Source: an uncultured Cocleimonas sp. (GTDB lineage Bacteria > Pseudomonadota > Gammaproteobacteria > Thiotrichales > Thiotrichaceae). From it: a DNA stretch of 32,065 nucleotides. Positions 1 to 8,227 of the stretch are shown here, one piece after another. The translations under genes were made by a program, and so were the position numbers. Position 1 is the stretch's first letter, and each line of letters begins with the position of its first letter. The stretch covers positions 1 through 32,065 of the forward strand of contig CALFUP010000151.1 in assembly GCA_937929875.1 (NCBI GenBank). The letters are read 5' to 3'. Below the pieces are notes generated by a model, which had not been told where the DNA came from, did not search any database, and was given only the letters and a program-made list of their open reading frames with translations.

Positions 1-94
1 GGCCGTTGAAGACTACGACGTTGATAGGCACCATGTGGAAGTTCAGTAATGAATGTAGCTAAGGTGTACTAATTGCCCGTGAGGCTTGATTCTA
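1..94 (+). rRNA. rrl: 23S ribosomal RNA, 3' end (partial)
   Basis: This is the last ~94 nt of a 23S rRNA; the rest lies left of the window. The opening stretch GGCCGTTGAAGACTACGACG and the terminal CCGTGAGGCTTGAT correspond to the conserved 3' end of bacterial 23S (E. coli has GGCCGTTGAAGACGACGACG and CCGTGAGGCTTAAC). The mature 3' end is placed around 94 by analogy and may be off by a few bases. A 5S gene and a terminator follow, as expected for the end of an rrn operon. Confidence 0.93.
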
Positions 95-305
95 TAACCT
101 TAAATGGTTTGTGAGACAAGACTATTACTTGTAACGAGTAACTGTAGAAGTACAGACACAAACTTTGAGATACCTAGAGCTAATAATCAGAACATCGACT
201 ATTAAGCGCTTTGCCTAATTTAACTGATAGTGAAAAACAGTATGTTTACATACAGATTCTTCATTGTTAGACGTTGGTTACCGTAAGGTAGATCAACAAA
301 CCAAT
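95..305 (+). other. 23S-5S internal transcribed spacer
   Basis: This 211-nt transcribed spacer has no tRNA and no ORF I would support. A short stem can form between TTGGTT (274-279) and AACCAA (299-304), immediately before the 5S start. It may help processing of the 5S precursor, but that is inference. Confidence 0.6.
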
Positions 306-424
306 TTCTTGGTGACAATAGAGACATGGAACCACCTGAATCCATCTCGAACTCAGAAGTGAAACGTGTCATCGCCGATGATAGTGTGGGGTTTCCCCAT
401 GTGAAAGTAGGTCATCACCAAGTT
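306..424 (+). rRNA. rrf: 5S ribosomal RNA
   Basis: About 119 nt, complete. The conserved internal segments CGAACTCAGAAGTGAAACG (349-367) and GATAGTGTGGGGTTTCCCCA (around 380-399) match bacterial 5S. Helix I closes perfectly: CTTGGTGA at 308-315 pairs with TCACCAAG at 415-422. The ends are set from this helix and are uncertain by one or two bases. A U-rich hairpin terminator follows 12 nt later, so this is the last gene of the rrn operon. A 66-codon open frame across this gene is an artefact. Confidence 0.95.
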
Positions 425-436
425 AATATCCTAAAA

Positions 437-467
437 GTCCGTTCTTTATTGAACGGGCTTTTTTTTT
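437..467 (+). terminator. Rho-independent terminator of the rrn operon
   Basis: An 8-bp stem, GTCCGTTC (437-444) with GAACGGGC (451-458), including one G-U pair, has a 6-nt loop and is followed by nine T residues (459-467). It sits directly behind 5S. Confidence 0.93.
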
Positions 468-805
468 GGATTAAAAAAGCTAAACGTGTAAATGTATTTG
501 GTTCAGCAAAATTGAGAGGCTGTTAATGACTAACTTGATATAAGTTTAATGGATGGTTATCGAAATTAAATCTAATCGTGTTGATCATTCGAGTCAATGG
601 GGAAATTAGACTTAATAAGAGAGTTGAATATACTATTAAAAGTAATTTAATCTAATTGGTTGAATTAATTTAGCTAGAGTTTATTAGTATTCAGATAAAG
701 CCAATCAGTATCAAAAGCTTCATTGAACATACAACATTATTAAAAAGTGGGGGGGTGTACTTTTATTCTTAAAAAACAACTTTTATCGAGTTAATATGCA
801 TTTGA
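468..805. other. Convergent intergenic region, no gene
   Basis: This 338-base, very AT-rich gap separates the rrn terminator from the 3' end of psd on the other strand. I see no supportable ORF or RNA gene. The only notable content is one copy of the G-rich dispersed repeat at 742-765. Confidence 0.6.
742..765 (+). repeat. G-rich dispersed repeat, copy 1
   Basis: A-run, then GTGGGGGGGTGT, then ACTTTTA. It has seven G residues, and the tail differs from the commonest GTGTCATTT form. It lies between two convergent transcription units, about 40 bases beyond the psd stop. Confidence 0.85.
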
Positions 806-1654
806 TTAGTCTGATAATGATTCCCCCAGCTTTAAAGATTGATCTACTTCAAGTTTATGACTTAATTTTGGTGCACCATTTTTAAAAATCAAAATAACTG
901 TCGAGCCCATATTAAAGCGTCCCATTTCCTTGCCTTTTTCTAGGTTAATATCTTTGCCAGAGTAGTTTTTAGTAGTGACAGTCTCACCTTTAGGGGGTGT
1001 TACCAAGCCGTGCCATATAGTTTCAATTGCTGCTACGTTAATGGCCCCCACAAGAATCATTGCCATCGGTCCATATTCTGTATCAAAGGTGGCAATAACA
1101 CGCTCATTTCTAGCAAAAATACCTTTAACAGTATTTACTGTGTGCTTAGCTACACTAAATAACCTTCCTGGCACATGAGTCTGTTCTTTTAGTGTTCCAG
1201 AGCAGGGCATATGTATGCGATGATAATCACGTGGTGATAGGTATATAGTGATGAATTGCCCATTTCTGTACATATCACTGCGATTGGAGTTATTTCCGAG
1301 AAGTTTATCTAAACTGTAATTAATTCCCTTCGCTTGGAGTATTAATCCGTTTTCAATATTCCCAAATTGACTAATAGTACCATCTACAGGGCTTATTATT
1401 TTTGAATCAGATAAAGGTCTTAAATCAGGTTTTAACTCGCGAGTGAAAAATTCATTAAAAGTACTGTAACTCTTAGGATCAGGATTAACCGCTTCATCTA
1501 AATCAACTTTAAACGCATTGCTGAATATCTGAATTGCTTTCGGTACTAGAGGTGATTTAATACGAGTCAGTTTAAAAACTGATCGAGAAATAAGGTGATG
1601 CGGTAAAGCATATAACGCGCCAGATTTAATATAGTCAGTCAGTGATGCATTCAT
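806..1654 (-). CDS. psd: Phosphatidylserine decarboxylase proenzyme
   Basis: This 282-residue inner-membrane-associated enzyme converts phosphatidylserine to phosphatidylethanolamine, the last step of PE synthesis. The family cleaves itself at a Gly-Ser bond, turning the serine into the catalytic pyruvoyl group. Here the site is MGST near residue 250 (the usual form is LGST), inside RFNMGSTVILIF. Other family marks are SPVDG around residue 90 and the YHRIHMP segment. Length is normal for the proteobacterial enzyme. The start is the first ATG of the frame, with only a weak ribosome site in front of it. The upstream neighbour prmB is divergent, with about 80 bases between the starts, so promoters for both probably share that gap. 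A G-rich repeat lies just beyond the stop. Confidence 0.97.
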   Translation of the reverse strand: MNASLTDYIKSGALYALPHHLISRSVFKLTRIKSPLVPKAIQIFSNAFKVDLDEAVNPDPKSYSTFNEFFTRELKPDLRPLSDSKIISPVDGTISQFGNIENGLILQAKGINYSLDKLLGNNSNRSDMYRNGQFITIYLSPRDYHRIHMPCSGTLKEQTHVPGRLFSVAKHTVNTVKGIFARNERVIATFDTEYGPMAMILVGAINVAAIETIWHGLVTPPKGETVTTKNYSGKDINLEKGKEMGRFNMGSTVILIFKNGAPKLSHKLEVDQSLKLGESLSD

Positions 1655-1736
1655 TTAGATGATTGTTTCAATTTATAGTTAAAAAATAGGATAATACGCG
1701 ATTAATCAAATAGAAACACTAGTAGAGATGCGTATC

Positions 1737-2666
1737 ATGAGTCAACCAGAAACAAAAAATATTGATACTCAAGAATTGAGTAACGAACTCTCAACAATGA
1801 TAGATTTTATGCGTTGGGGTGCTAGTCAGTTTGTAAAAGCTGAATTGAGTTATTCCCATGGTATGTCTTCTCCTTTAGATGAATCAGTTTATTTGGTATT
1901 ACGTTCTCTTCAGTTACCTGTAGATACACCGGATGTATATTGGACATCTAAATTAACAAATATTGAAAAACAGACTGTTTTAAAAACTTTATTTACACGC
2001 ATTAACAAAAGAATTCCTGCTGCATATATTATGCAAGAAGGTTGGTTCGCAGGTTTACAATTTTATATAGACGAAAGGGTTTTAGTTCCGCGCTCGCCTA
2101 TCGCCGAATTAGTTGAAACACAATTTACTCCTTGGGTGAATCCTGATGAGGTAGAGGCGGTATTAGACTTATGTACTGGAAGTGGGTGCATTGGAATAGC
2201 ATGCGCTTATGCTTTCCCAATGGCTAAGGTCGACTTAGCCGACATATCTCAAGATGCATTGGATGTAGCAGCAATTAATGTTGATAAACACGACGCTCAT
2301 AAACAAGTATCAATTATTAAATCAGATTTGTTCAAGGGTTTATCAGGAAAGCAATACGATATCATTGTTAGTAACCCACCTTATGTTGATGCAGAAGATA
2401 TCGCAGGTATGTCTGACGAATTTCAACATGAGCCTGAATTGGGGCTTAGCTCTGGTGATGATGGTCTTGAATGCACTAGAAAAATATTGAGTGACGCAGC
2501 TACGTATTTAGCAGATGATGGAATATTAGTCCTCGAAGTAGGAAACAGCCAATATGCACTTGCTGAAGAATATCCAGACTTACTTTTTGAGTGGGTTGAT
2601 TTTGAGAGAGGTGGTGATGGTGTATTTGTTATTTCTAAAGAACAGCTGGTGAAAAAATTAAGTTAA
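1737..2666 (+). CDS. prmB: Ribosomal protein L3 glutamine N5-methyltransferase PrmB
   Basis: SAM-dependent enzyme that methylates a glutamine of ribosomal protein L3. It aligns along its length with E. coli PrmB: VLVPRSPIAEL, then LDLCTGSGCIGIACAYAFP (SAM-binding motif I), then the catalytic motif SNPPYVDAEDIAGM, which orients the glutamine amide. The HEPELGL segment after NPPY is also typical of the PrmB/PrmC family. I start at ATG 1737 (309 residues) because AGTAGAG at 1721-1727 lies at good ribosome-site spacing for it. An in-frame ATG at 1728 would add MRI but sits too close to that site. The gene is followed by a 160-base gap before lpxC. Confidence 0.96.
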   Translation: MSQPETKNIDTQELSNELSTMIDFMRWGASQFVKAELSYSHGMSSPLDESVYLVLRSLQLPVDTPDVYWTSKLTNIEKQTVLKTLFTRINKRIPAAYIMQEGWFAGLQFYIDERVLVPRSPIAELVETQFTPWVNPDEVEAVLDLCTGSGCIGIACAYAFPMAKVDLADISQDALDVAAINVDKHDAHKQVSIIKSDLFKGLSGKQYDIIVSNPPYVDAEDIAGMSDEFQHEPELGLSSGDDGLECTRKILSDAATYLADDGILVLEVGNSQYALAEEYPDLLFEWVDFERGGDGVFVISKEQLVKKLS

Positions 2667-2826
2667 ATTCAAATTAGGCTGAACTATTTGACTGTATTTA
2701 TATTCTTATCATACGTATGTTATTATAGTTAGTTCAGTATTCATTTAGCTTTAATGCTTTATTATTCTTAAAAAGTATTAGTATTCTTTAAAGATTAAAA
2801 TATCTGGTAAATATAAAGGGGAATCA

Positions 2827-3741
2827 GTGTTAGCTCAAAGAACACTTCAAAGTATTGTTAAAACAGTTGGTATCGGCTTGCATTCCGGCAAACGCGTTAA
2901 TTTAACGCTAAGACCTGCGCCACCTAATACTGGGATAATTTTTACTCGAGTTGATTTGGTTCCAGCGGTAGAAATTAAAGCGATGCCAAAGAGCGTAGGC
3001 GAGACTGTGCTTAGTACGACTCTAATCAAAGATGGGGTAAAGGTTTCTACCATTGAACATCTTATGTCAGCGTTAGCAGGTTTAGGTATCGATAATATTT
3101 ATGTTGATTTGAATGCTGCTGAAATTCCTATTATGGACGGAAGTGCAGCTCCTTTCATCTTTTTAATTCAATCTGCTGGTATTGAAACTCAAGCCTCAGC
3201 TAAAAAACTAGTAAGAATTAAATCACCTATTCGTTTTGAAAATCAAGCGGGATGGGCAGAACTAACACCTTATGAAGGTTTTAAAGTTTCATTTGAAATA
3301 GACTTCAATCACCCTGCAGTGAATGATACTAAACAAGTGTTAGAGCATGATTTATCAATAGAGTCATACAATAGCGAAATTAGCCGAGCAAGAACATTTG
3401 GCTTTATGACAGATGTTGAAAAGTTACGTTCTATGAATTTAGGTTTAGGGGGTAATTTTGGTAATGCAGTAGTACTGGATGAATACAAGGTTTTGAATAA
3501 AGATGGCCTACGTTACGATGATGAATTCGTCAAACACAAAATGCTCGATGCTATCGGTGACTTGTATGTCTTGGGCTATGGTATTATTGGTGCCTACCAT
3601 GGTCATAAATCTGGTCATGCAATAAATAACTTATTACTGTTAGAGTTATTGAAAAACGAAAATTCATGGGAAGTGGTTACTCTTACTTCTGACGAAAAAG
3701 CGCCACAGCTTTATGTAGGAAATCATGCTCAACTTGCTTGA
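2827..3741 (+). CDS. lpxC: UDP-3-O-acyl-N-acetylglucosamine deacetylase LpxC
   Basis: Zinc-dependent cytosolic enzyme of 304 residues that catalyses the committed step of lipid A synthesis. Zinc ligands are visible: the histidine of [14 protein letters not shown] near residue 78 and the H and D of [11 protein letters not shown] near 238-242. The catalytic glutamate precedes the first histidine (EH), and the HGHKSGH loop near the C-terminus is also present. Length matches E. coli (305). It starts with GTG, preceded by a strong AAGGGGA site at 2816-2822. It is not beside ftsZ here, unlike the classical dcw arrangement, but follows prmB as a separate unit. lpxH, another lipid A gene, lies about 2.4 kb downstream. 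Confidence 0.98.
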   Translation: MLAQRTLQSIVKTVGIGLHSGKRVNLTLRPAPPNTGIIFTRVDLVPAVEIKAMPKSVGETVLSTTLIKDGVKVSTIEHLMSALAGLGIDNIYVDLNAAEIPIMDGSAAPFIFLIQSAGIETQASAKKLVRIKSPIRFENQAGWAELTPYEGFKVSFEIDFNHPAVNDTKQVLEHDLSIESYNSEISRARTFGFMTDVEKLRSMNLGLGGNFGNAVVLDEYKVLNKDGLRYDDEFVKHKMLDAIGDLYVLGYGIIGAYHGHKSGHAINNLLLLELLKNENSWEVVTLTSDEKAPQLYVGNHAQLA

Positions 3742-3853
3742 GATTTGATGAAAATCGTCAGCTATACAGATAATGAAACTAGTTGGGTATGAATAAAAAT
3801 TGAACATGATTTCTATCAAGTACTAACAAAGTTAAAAATTGCTTGAGAATAAA

Positions 3854-5257
3854 TTAATTTCTTCGCCAAATTGTTTTAGGCCCAGTATCTTCAAGTGAAA
3901 TACCTTGAGCTTGAAGTTGATCTCTAATCTCATCTGCTCTAGCCCAATCTTTAGCAGCTTTAGCATCGATACGTTGCTGAACAAGTTCATCGATCGCATT
4001 ATTATCCATACCATCATGAATCCCTTCGCCTTTAAACCACGTCTCTACATCACTTTCTAGTAGGCCAAGTAGTGTTACTAGACGAAGTAAAATATTACCC
4101 AGTTTTACTGCGCCTTCCATCTTTTCATCATCGATTTTACGGTTAATTTCTTTGCTTATATCAAACAATACAGATAATGCTTCTGGAGTGTTGAAGTCAT
4201 CATTCATCGCACCTAAGAAGCGGGTTTCGTAAACAGAATCGACTTCAGCATCATCAATATTTAATGAAAGACTACGAATGGATGTATAAAGTCTATCTAA
4301 TGCTGATTTTGCTGAATCTAATTGTTCAGTGCTGTAATTTAAAGGGCTACGGTATTGACTTGTTAACATGAAGTAACGAACAACCTCAGCATTATAATCT
4401 TTCAATACATCTCTAATAGTAAAGAAATTACCTAATGATTTAGACATCTTTTCTTCGTCTATACGAATAAAACCATTGTGCATCCAATAGTTAGCGAATT
4501 TTTCTCCAGTACATGCCTCAGACTGAGCAATCTCATTTTCATGATGAGGGAATTGCAAGTCGTGTCCGCCACCATGAATATCAAAGTTATTACCTAGTAA
4601 TTGAGTCGACATCGCAGAACATTCTATATGCCATCCAGGGCGACCTTTACCCCATGGAGAATCCCAAGAAGGCTCATCTGCTTTAGCTACTTTCCATAAG
4701 ACAAAATCGAGAGGATCATCTTTATCTGTGTTGACCGCAACACGCTCTCCAGATCTTAGATCATCAGGGTTTCTACCAGAAAGCTTGCCGTACTCTGTAA
4801 ACTTTGAAACATCATAATACACATCACTCGCACCGTCTTTTATAGTGCCACGATAGGCGTAGCCAGTATCAATCAACTTAGTAATCATCGCTAAAATTGC
4901 TTCAATGTTTTCAGTAGCCTTTGGCTCTGCTGTAGGCTCTAACACGCCTAAAGCTCTTTCATCTTCGTGCATAGCATCAATAAAACGCTCGGTTAATGCC
5001 CCAAAGTCCTCGCCGTTTTCATTAGCTCTCTGAATGATTTTATCGTCTATATCGGTAATGTTACGTACATAATTTACGTCATATCCCGTTGCGGTCAAAT
5101 AACGATAAACCACATCAAAAGCAACCATTACCCGAGCGTGTCCTAAGTGGCAGTAGTCATAAACAGTCATTCCACAGACATACATGTTTACTTTGTTTTT
5201 TACTATAGGGGTAAATTTTTCTTTTTGGTTCGTTAGGCTGTTGTAAATCTTAAGCAT
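3854..5257 (-). CDS. cysS: Cysteinyl-tRNA synthetase
   Basis: Class I aminoacyl-tRNA synthetase of 467 residues (E. coli 461) that charges tRNA-Cys. The zinc and cysteine-binding site starts at C28 in YVCGMTVYDY. The HIGH motif is HLGH at 37-40 and the second signature is EKMSKSLGNFF near 267. The block HIECSAM followed by GGHDLQFPHHENE carries the remaining zinc ligands. The gene converges with lpxC, leaving a 112-base gap. It diverges from the cyclophilin gene, and promoters for both must lie in 5258-5407. Confidence 0.98.
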   Translation of the reverse strand: MLKIYNSLTNQKEKFTPIVKNKVNMYVCGMTVYDYCHLGHARVMVAFDVVYRYLTATGYDVNYVRNITDIDDKIIQRANENGEDFGALTERFIDAMHEDERALGVLEPTAEPKATENIEAILAMITKLIDTGYAYRGTIKDGASDVYYDVSKFTEYGKLSGRNPDDLRSGERVAVNTDKDDPLDFVLWKVAKADEPSWDSPWGKGRPGWHIECSAMSTQLLGNNFDIHGGGHDLQFPHHENEIAQSEACTGEKFANYWMHNGFIRIDEEKMSKSLGNFFTIRDVLKDYNAEVVRYFMLTSQYRSPLNYSTEQLDSAKSALDRLYTSIRSLSLNIDDAEVDSVYETRFLGAMNDDFNTPEALSVLFDISKEINRKIDDEKMEGAVKLGNILLRLVTLLGLLESDVETWFKGEGIHDGMDNNAIDELVQQRIDAKAAKDWARADEIRDQLQAQGISLEDTGPKTIWRRN

Positions 5258-5349
5258 TTTAGTGTGATTCTTATGGTTTTATTAAAAGGTTGTTTAAGCC
5301 AGAAAGCTTAATTTTATAGTCGCTTTCTTAAAGCTCGCAATGGTAGCAG

Positions 5350-5381
5350 AAGTCCAATAATTCCGCTATTATTCGGGACTT
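5350..5381 (+). other. Stable hairpin in the cyclophilin leader
   Basis: AAGTCC (5350-5355) pairs with GGACTT (5376-5381), and AATAAT (5356-5361) pairs with ATTATT (5368-5373). Together they give a 12-bp stem with a 2-nt bulge and a 6-nt loop, ending 26 bases before the GTG start. There is no T-run, so it is not an obvious terminator. It may be a 5' leader structure affecting stability or translation. Confidence 0.5.
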
Positions 5382-5407
5382 TGTAATTGTTAAAAGGGTG
5401 TATTGAA

Positions 5408-6097
5408 GTGACTCGTATTTTAAAACCAAACCAATTCTTAATTGCTTTATTCTCTTTTTTGTTTTTAATCACAGGCTGTAATGCAACTGAGCCGACAAAA
5501 GTAGAAGAAGCCACAAAAACAGAAGCTGCAGAAACGACTGCAGTTAAAACTGAACAACCTACTGATAAAAAAGACTCTGGAGATAAAATGTCTAATCCAC
5601 AAATTAAATTAGAAACCAGCAAAGGCACAATGATGATTGAGCTGGATGCAGAAAAAGCACCAAACTCGTCTGCAAACTTTGTTGCATATGTAAAAGATGG
5701 CTTTTACGATGGTGTTATCTTTCATCGTGTAATCCCTAATTTCATGGTGCAGGGTGGTGGTATGAATCCTGATATGAGCGAGAAAGGCAATAAGAAAGCA
5801 CCGATTAAAAATGAAGCAAACAATGGTTTAAAAAATGATCGCGGCACACTTGCTATGGCACGTACTAACGATCCACATTCTGCATCTTCACAATTTTTCA
5901 TTAACTTGAAAGACAACGACTTCCTTAACCATACAAGTGAATCTCCAGCAGGTTGGGGTTACGCGGTATTTGGAAAAGTAACTGATGGGCTTGAAACAAT
6001 TGATGAAATTGCGAAAGTACAAACAGGTAACGTTAGCGGTCATGGTGATGTTCCACTTGAAGCAGTAACAATCATAAAAGCTTCAGTTGTAGAGTAA
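5408..6097 (+). CDS. Cyclophilin-type peptidyl-prolyl isomerase, probable lipoprotein
   Basis: Catalyses cis-trans isomerisation of proline bonds. The last ~160 residues match E. coli PpiB closely: IFHRVIPNFMVQGGG (active-site Arg in FHR), IKNEANNGLKN, GTLAMAR, SQFFINLKDNDFLN. In front lies a signal peptide (QFLIALFSFLFLITGC) with a lipobox ending at Cys24, then a low-complexity Lys/Glu/Thr linker to about residue 60. Start GTG 5408 follows AAAAGGG at 5391-5397. An upstream in-frame TTG at 5387 is less likely. The residue after the lipobox Cys is Asn, so outer-membrane sorting is expected. ATG 5588 has its own GGAG site 5 bases upstream and would give a plain cytosolic PpiB; see findings. Confidence 0.9.
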   Translation: MTRILKPNQFLIALFSFLFLITGCNATEPTKVEEATKTEAAETTAVKTEQPTDKKDSGDKMSNPQIKLETSKGTMMIELDAEKAPNSSANFVAYVKDGFYDGVIFHRVIPNFMVQGGGMNPDMSEKGNKKAPIKNEANNGLKNDRGTLAMARTNDPHSASSQFFINLKDNDFLNHTSESPAGWGYAVFGKVTDGLETIDEIAKVQTGNVSGHGDVPLEAVTIIKASVVE

Positions 6098-6112
6098 TTT
6101 TAAGTATCTACT

Positions 6113-6141
6113 AGCGCCTCCTCTAATGTTAAGGAGGCGCT
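6113..6141 (+). other. Perfect 9-bp inverted repeat before lpxH
   Basis: AGCGCCTCC (6113-6121) pairs with GGAGGCGCT (6133-6141) across an 11-nt loop, in the 61-base gap between the cyclophilin stop and the lpxH start. No T-run follows on the plus strand. It may be a weak terminator, a processing site or an mRNA stabiliser. The GGAGG in its right arm is too far (21 bases) from the lpxH ATG to be its ribosome site. Confidence 0.55.
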
Positions 6142-6158
6142 GATTAGCAAAAACCATC

Positions 6159-6917
6159 ATGAGTAAAGCAAGTAGTACCAATACTAAAAATAAAACCTAC
6201 TTCATATCTGATCTACATCTCGATCCATCTCAGCCCCACTTATTCAAACTCTTTCATGATTTCGTTGAAAAAATTCGCGAAGATGCCGAAACGCTTTATA
6301 TACTCGGTGATTTATTTGAATTTTGGATTGGGGATGACATCATTGATCTACCTATCGGAAAACCTTATTTACCTATTATTAAACAGCTTAGGTCTTTATC
6401 TGATAAAGGTGTAAAACTATATTTTATTCAAGGAAACAGGGATTTTCTAATAGGTAAAAAATTCATGAAAAGGATAGGTGGAACCTTATTGCCTGATCAT
6501 CAAGTTATTGATTTATACGGTAACAAAATTTTGATTATGCATGGTGATACTCTATGCACTGATGACAAAGGTTACCAGTTGATGCGAAAGATTTTTCGCT
6601 TATGGATAGTCCAAAAAATATATCTTTCTATGAGTCCGCTGAAACGGAGTCAAAAAGCTGGACAAGTACGTAATAAAACCAAACAAAGTACAAAACAAAA
6701 ATCTGAAATGATTATGGATGTGAATCAATTAGCGGTAGAAAAGAGTATAAAAAGTGGGGGGGTGTCATTTTTAATTCATGGACATACCCATCGACCAGCT
6801 GAGCATGATATTTTAATCAATAATGAAGTTAAAAAGAGAATTGTATTAGGTGACTGGGGTGAGGAGTGGAGCTATTTAGAATGGAATGCAGAGGATAAGT
6901 ACACGCTTAACTTTTAG
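6159..6917 (+). CDS. lpxH: UDP-2,3-diacylglucosamine diphosphatase LpxH
   Basis: Metallophosphoesterase of 252 residues that makes lipid X in lipid A synthesis at the inner membrane face. The five calcineurin-type metal motifs are present: FISDLHLD (D18, H20), LGDLFEFWIGDD (D51), GNRDF (N93, R94), MHGDTLCTDD, and LIHGHTHRP (H207, H209, H211). Unusually, residues 198-204 (KSGGVSF), immediately before the last metal motif, are encoded by a copy of the G-rich dispersed repeat, including a run of seven G at 6756-6762. The family has an unrelated short segment there. A slip in that run would frameshift the gene ahead of its last catalytic motif. The 3' end overlaps the convergent YkgJ-like gene by 11 bases. 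Confidence 0.96.
   Translation: MSKASSTNTKNKTYFISDLHLDPSQPHLFKLFHDFVEKIREDAETLYILGDLFEFWIGDDIIDLPIGKPYLPIIKQLRSLSDKGVKLYFIQGNRDFLIGKKFMKRIGGTLLPDHQVIDLYGNKILIMHGDTLCTDDKGYQLMRKIFRLWIVQKIYLSMSPLKRSQKAGQVRNKTKQSTKQKSEMIMDVNQLAVEKSIKSGGVSFLIHGHTHRPAEHDILINNEVKKRIVLGDWGEEWSYLEWNAEDKYTLNF
6749..6770 (+). repeat. G-rich dispersed repeat, copy 2, inside lpxH
   Basis: Five A, GT, seven G, TGTCATTT: a full-length copy in the sense strand of lpxH. It is read as K-S-G-G-V-S-F without disrupting the frame. Confidence 0.9.
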
Positions 6918-7218
6918 GGAATATCTTGATAAATTTCTTAGTTGAACTCTTTTCAGAAGCTTCACTAAAATTAAATCCACAAGTATCTTTTACTAAATTA
7001 TGCTCTTCAGGGCTACGTGGAAATTTACGACAATTTGGAGGACGAACCGTATAAATAGAACAATATTCCTTTTGCTCATTATCCTCATCGGTCGTTGTTT
7101 TTAAAAATACACAGCGAAATGGCAATCTACAGCATGCACCGCAGTTATTACATTCCCCAGTACGCCCTTCTTCAACAGGCAGTAAAGAGGTTAATGTACG
7201 TTTTAGTTTATTTATCAT
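6907..7218 (-). CDS. YkgJ-family cysteine-cluster protein
   Basis: Small 103-residue protein with a zinc/iron-chelating-type cysteine cluster: ECNNCGACCRLPFRC near residues 22-36, then YCSIYTVRPPNCRKFP, then TCGF near 84. This spacing is the signature of the YkgJ/UPF0153 family, whose biochemical role is not established. The R-P-P-N-C-R-K-F-P block matches the usual RPxxCRxFP. It has no signal peptide, so it is probably cytosolic. Its stop lies inside the 3' end of lpxH on the opposite strand (11-base overlap), and about 95 bases separate its start from the pilin accessory gene upstream. Confidence 0.85.
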   Translation of the reverse strand: MINKLKRTLTSLLPVEEGRTGECNNCGACCRLPFRCVFLKTTTDEDNEQKEYCSIYTVRPPNCRKFPRSPEEHNLVKDTCGFNFSEASEKSSTKKFIKIFPKS

Positions 7219-7313
7219 TTAAACCGCAGTGTATTATTTAGACAATTTTAAAACGGCGATTATATCGTAAATTCAATAAAACAATAAAGTACAACTAACA
7301 TTATTGATACAGC

Positions 7314-8084
7314 TTATTTGTCATAATTAACAGCTGAAATTTTCAATTTCCATGGATCAATCTTAAGAATAGCAACAGGTGTACCTCCTTTCGTATCAAG
7401 AACCCAAATCATATCTTTTTTGTTATTACCCGTTAGCGGGAAAAAACTATATTTTTCGATGCTTTCTTTATGTTTTGACTTGAATAGTCTTAACTCCTCT
7501 TCTTCGTTTGAAGTTAATAGTAACTGTTCAATGTTAAGACTTCTTTGCATCACCTGATCAAGATGCGTATCAAGTGGGGAAAAATATTTTGGTCGACTAC
7601 CTAGATCTGGCTCGTTATTTAAAATGACATTAAGCGTTAAACTATTTCTTTCTTTTGGATCAACGGGTAATTGCGCAACCATAAGTTTAGGTGAAGAAAA
7701 GAAGTGCTTTTTAGCTTGATGAAACCAGGAAGGTTGAGGGTAAATATTACTGACATTTGTTAAAACAAACCTATCTACACTAAAAACGGCATAGGCAGGG
7801 TGTTTTAAAAAAAGTGAATAAGCTCCAAAAACAAAAGCGATTAATTGTATTGAAAGCAATACGTTAATATCAAATGTTAGATGTTTTTTATTTTCTTTAT
7901 AGATGAAGTATACAAGCAATGGACCTAAAATAAGATCTACAAAAATAATCATCCAAGCCGTATCAAAAAATCCTCCAAGATGGACGAATGAATAGGGGAA
8001 CCAAAATAGATAGGCAAAAACTAAAAAGATAAAAATTAGCGCTTGGCTAATAATGAGATTGCGTAAGGCAATTTTTATCTTCAT
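7314..8084 (-). CDS. TfpX/TfpZ-type type IV pilin accessory protein (second copy)
   Basis: 256-residue membrane protein. Hydrophobic segments lie near residues 10-30, 40-60 and 78-97. The conserved core has FFDTAWMIIFVDLILGPLL followed by FDINVLLSIQLIAFVFGAY. A soluble, probably periplasmic domain follows, ending in a D-P-W-K-L segment. The layout and motifs fit the TfpX/TfpZ pilin accessory proteins, encoded beside some type IV pilin genes and affecting pilin assembly. It is a clear paralogue of the next gene upstream (DLILGPLL, HP.Y..F.VDRF, DPW.L shared). Both follow the pilin gene on the same strand. The pilin terminator at 9054-9082 and a 143-base gap mean these genes may be expressed at a lower level than the pilin. 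Confidence 0.82.
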   Translation of the reverse strand: MKIKIALRNLIISQALIFIFLVFAYLFWFPYSFVHLGGFFDTAWMIIFVDLILGPLLVYFIYKENKKHLTFDINVLLSIQLIAFVFGAYSLFLKHPAYAVFSVDRFVLTNVSNIYPQPSWFHQAKKHFFSSPKLMVAQLPVDPKERNSLTLNVILNNEPDLGSRPKYFSPLDTHLDQVMQRSLNIEQLLLTSNEEEELRLFKSKHKESIEKYSFFPLTGNNKKDMIWVLDTKGGTPVAILKIDPWKLKISAVNYDK

Positions 8085-8227
8085 CTAAAAATACTTCTCA
8101 AAACTGATTAGGAGCTTGAGACTAATTCTTTATCGAATTGTATGTCGCTTTTACAAGATAAAGGGAGTTTTTAAACTGAAGAGAAGTTTTATGTAGAGGT
8201 TTAAAGAGTCTGTAAATTAAGTACTCA

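Noticed and set aside
326-526. Open frame of 66 codons across 5S rRNA
   Set aside because: It lies over the 5S gene and its terminator; the translation is an accident of RNA-gene sequence.
6113-6141. Classical intrinsic terminator between the cyclophilin gene and lpxH
   Set aside because: The stem is good but no T-run follows on the plus strand, so it is listed only as an inverted repeat.
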